DNA from: an uncultured Lachnospiraceae bacterium
GTDB taxonomy: Bacteria; Bacillota_A; Clostridia; Lachnospirales; Lachnospiraceae
Reading direction: 5' to 3'
NCBI GenBank assembly: GCA_946614075.1
Contig: CAMOGO010000083.1
Coordinates: 1-6,047 of the forward strand
Length of the DNA stretch: 6,047 nucleotides
Shown in pieces: positions 5,606 through 6,047 of this stretch (its first letter is position 1; each line of letters begins with the position of its first letter). A model generated the notes under the pieces. The model searched no databases. It was not told where the DNA came from and saw only the letters and a program-made list of their open reading frames with translations. The translations under genes and the position numbers were made by a program.

Positions 5606-6047
5606 ATGGCTGACAAGAAGAAGGGAAAGAAGAAAAAGGTACAGCGCTTTTACGATTACAGCCTGCTGGCGGTTATCGTCTTTTTGTGCTGCTTCGGTCT
5701 TGTCATGGTCTACAGCGCCAGCGCCTACACCTGTACCCTGGATTACGGCGACTCGTTTTATCTGATGAAGCGCCAGGCCTTTTTCATGAGTGTGGGCCTT
5801 TTCATCATGTTTATCATTTCCAAGATGAACTACCGCTGGTTTGACAAGCTATCCATTCCAGCCTATCTGGCGTCGTTTGTCCTGATGGTCCTGGTCGACT
5901 TTGTACCGCAGTTTTCCCGTATGGTAAATGGTAAGAGAAGATGGCTGAGGATCGGAACTCATAATCTGTTCCAGCCCTCTGAGATGGTCAAGATCACGAT
6001 CATCCTCTGCATGGCGGTTTTCCTGGTCTGGATCGGGAAAAACCTGG
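5606..6047 (+). CDS. ftsW: SEDS-family peptidoglycan glycosyltransferase FtsW (or SpoVE), N-terminal part
   Basis: Partial gene: 147 codons are present and the frame runs off the window; full family members have roughly 370-420 residues. After a lysine-rich cytoplasmic start (KKKGKKKK, 4-11) come hydrophobic segments at about 18-38, 56-73, 83-101 and 126-144. The SEDS signatures are clear: VMVYSASA (33-40) at the end of the first helix, and GKRRWLRIG with LFQPSEMVK (109-129), the conserved extracellular-loop region. SEDS proteins polymerise lipid II into glycan strands and work with a class B PBP. The catalytic Asp of the family lies in a later loop, beyond the window. The position after murD matches ftsW in many Clostridia and spoVE in B. 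subtilis; the two cannot be told apart from this fragment. A RodA identity is unlikely given the position. Confidence 0.93.
   Translation, partial: MADKKKGKKKKVQRFYDYSLLAVIVFLCCFGLVMVYSASAYTCTLDYGDSFYLMKRQAFFMSVGLFIMFIISKMNYRWFDKLSIPAYLASFVLMVLVDFVPQFSRMVNGKRRWLRIGTHNLFQPSEMVKITIILCMAVFLVWIGKNL

Overview
The window is an internal piece of a division and cell wall (dcw) gene cluster. All genes are on the + strand and tightly packed. The order is rsmH (3' half only), an ftsL-type division gene, a class B penicillin-binding protein (SpoVD/FtsI type), mraY, murD and ftsW (5' part only). The protein sequences look like those of Clostridia, most plausibly a Lachnospiraceae-type member of the Bacillota. 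Pointers are the four-cysteine segment in RsmH, the short single-pass FtsL with a long charged N-terminus, the SCN active-site motif in the PBP, and mraY-murD-ftsW directly after the PBP. Base composition is moderately GC-rich for that group. The exact genus cannot be read from the window.

Layout: bases 1-460 are the C-terminal half of RsmH (16S rRNA m4C methyltransferase). After a 58-base gap comes ftsL (519-998). The PBP gene (979-3099) overlaps the end of ftsL by 20 bases. A 47-base gap precedes mraY (3147-4106), a 63-base gap precedes murD (4170-5540), and a 65-base gap precedes ftsW (5606 to the window edge). No gene-free stretch exceeds 65 bases. I see no promoter, intrinsic terminator with a T-tract, RNA gene, mobile element or CRISPR array, so the window reads as the inside of one polycistronic unit. 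Both starts that needed a decision (mraY and murD) are settled by Shine-Dalgarno spacing: the real ATG lies two or three codons inside the longest open frame, which opens with TTG in each case.

How the genes work together: MurD adds D-glutamate to the cytoplasmic UDP-MurNAc-L-Ala precursor. MraY moves the finished UDP-MurNAc-pentapeptide onto undecaprenyl phosphate to make lipid I. FtsW (glycosyltransferase) and the class B PBP (transpeptidase) form the SEDS-bPBP pair that polymerises and cross-links septal or spore peptidoglycan. FtsL is the membrane/coiled-coil component that recruits and activates that pair. RsmH is the customary first enzyme of the cluster and acts on the ribosome. murE and murF are not between the PBP and mraY, where B. 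subtilis has murE and E. coli has both.

No undescribed system is visible; this is a core chromosomal region. The points most worth a second look are a cysteine pair in the PBP at exactly the spacing of the redox-sensitive pair of B. subtilis SpoVD, the PBP's low-complexity tail in place of PASTA domains, and small inverted repeats at or beside each non-overlapping gene junction.
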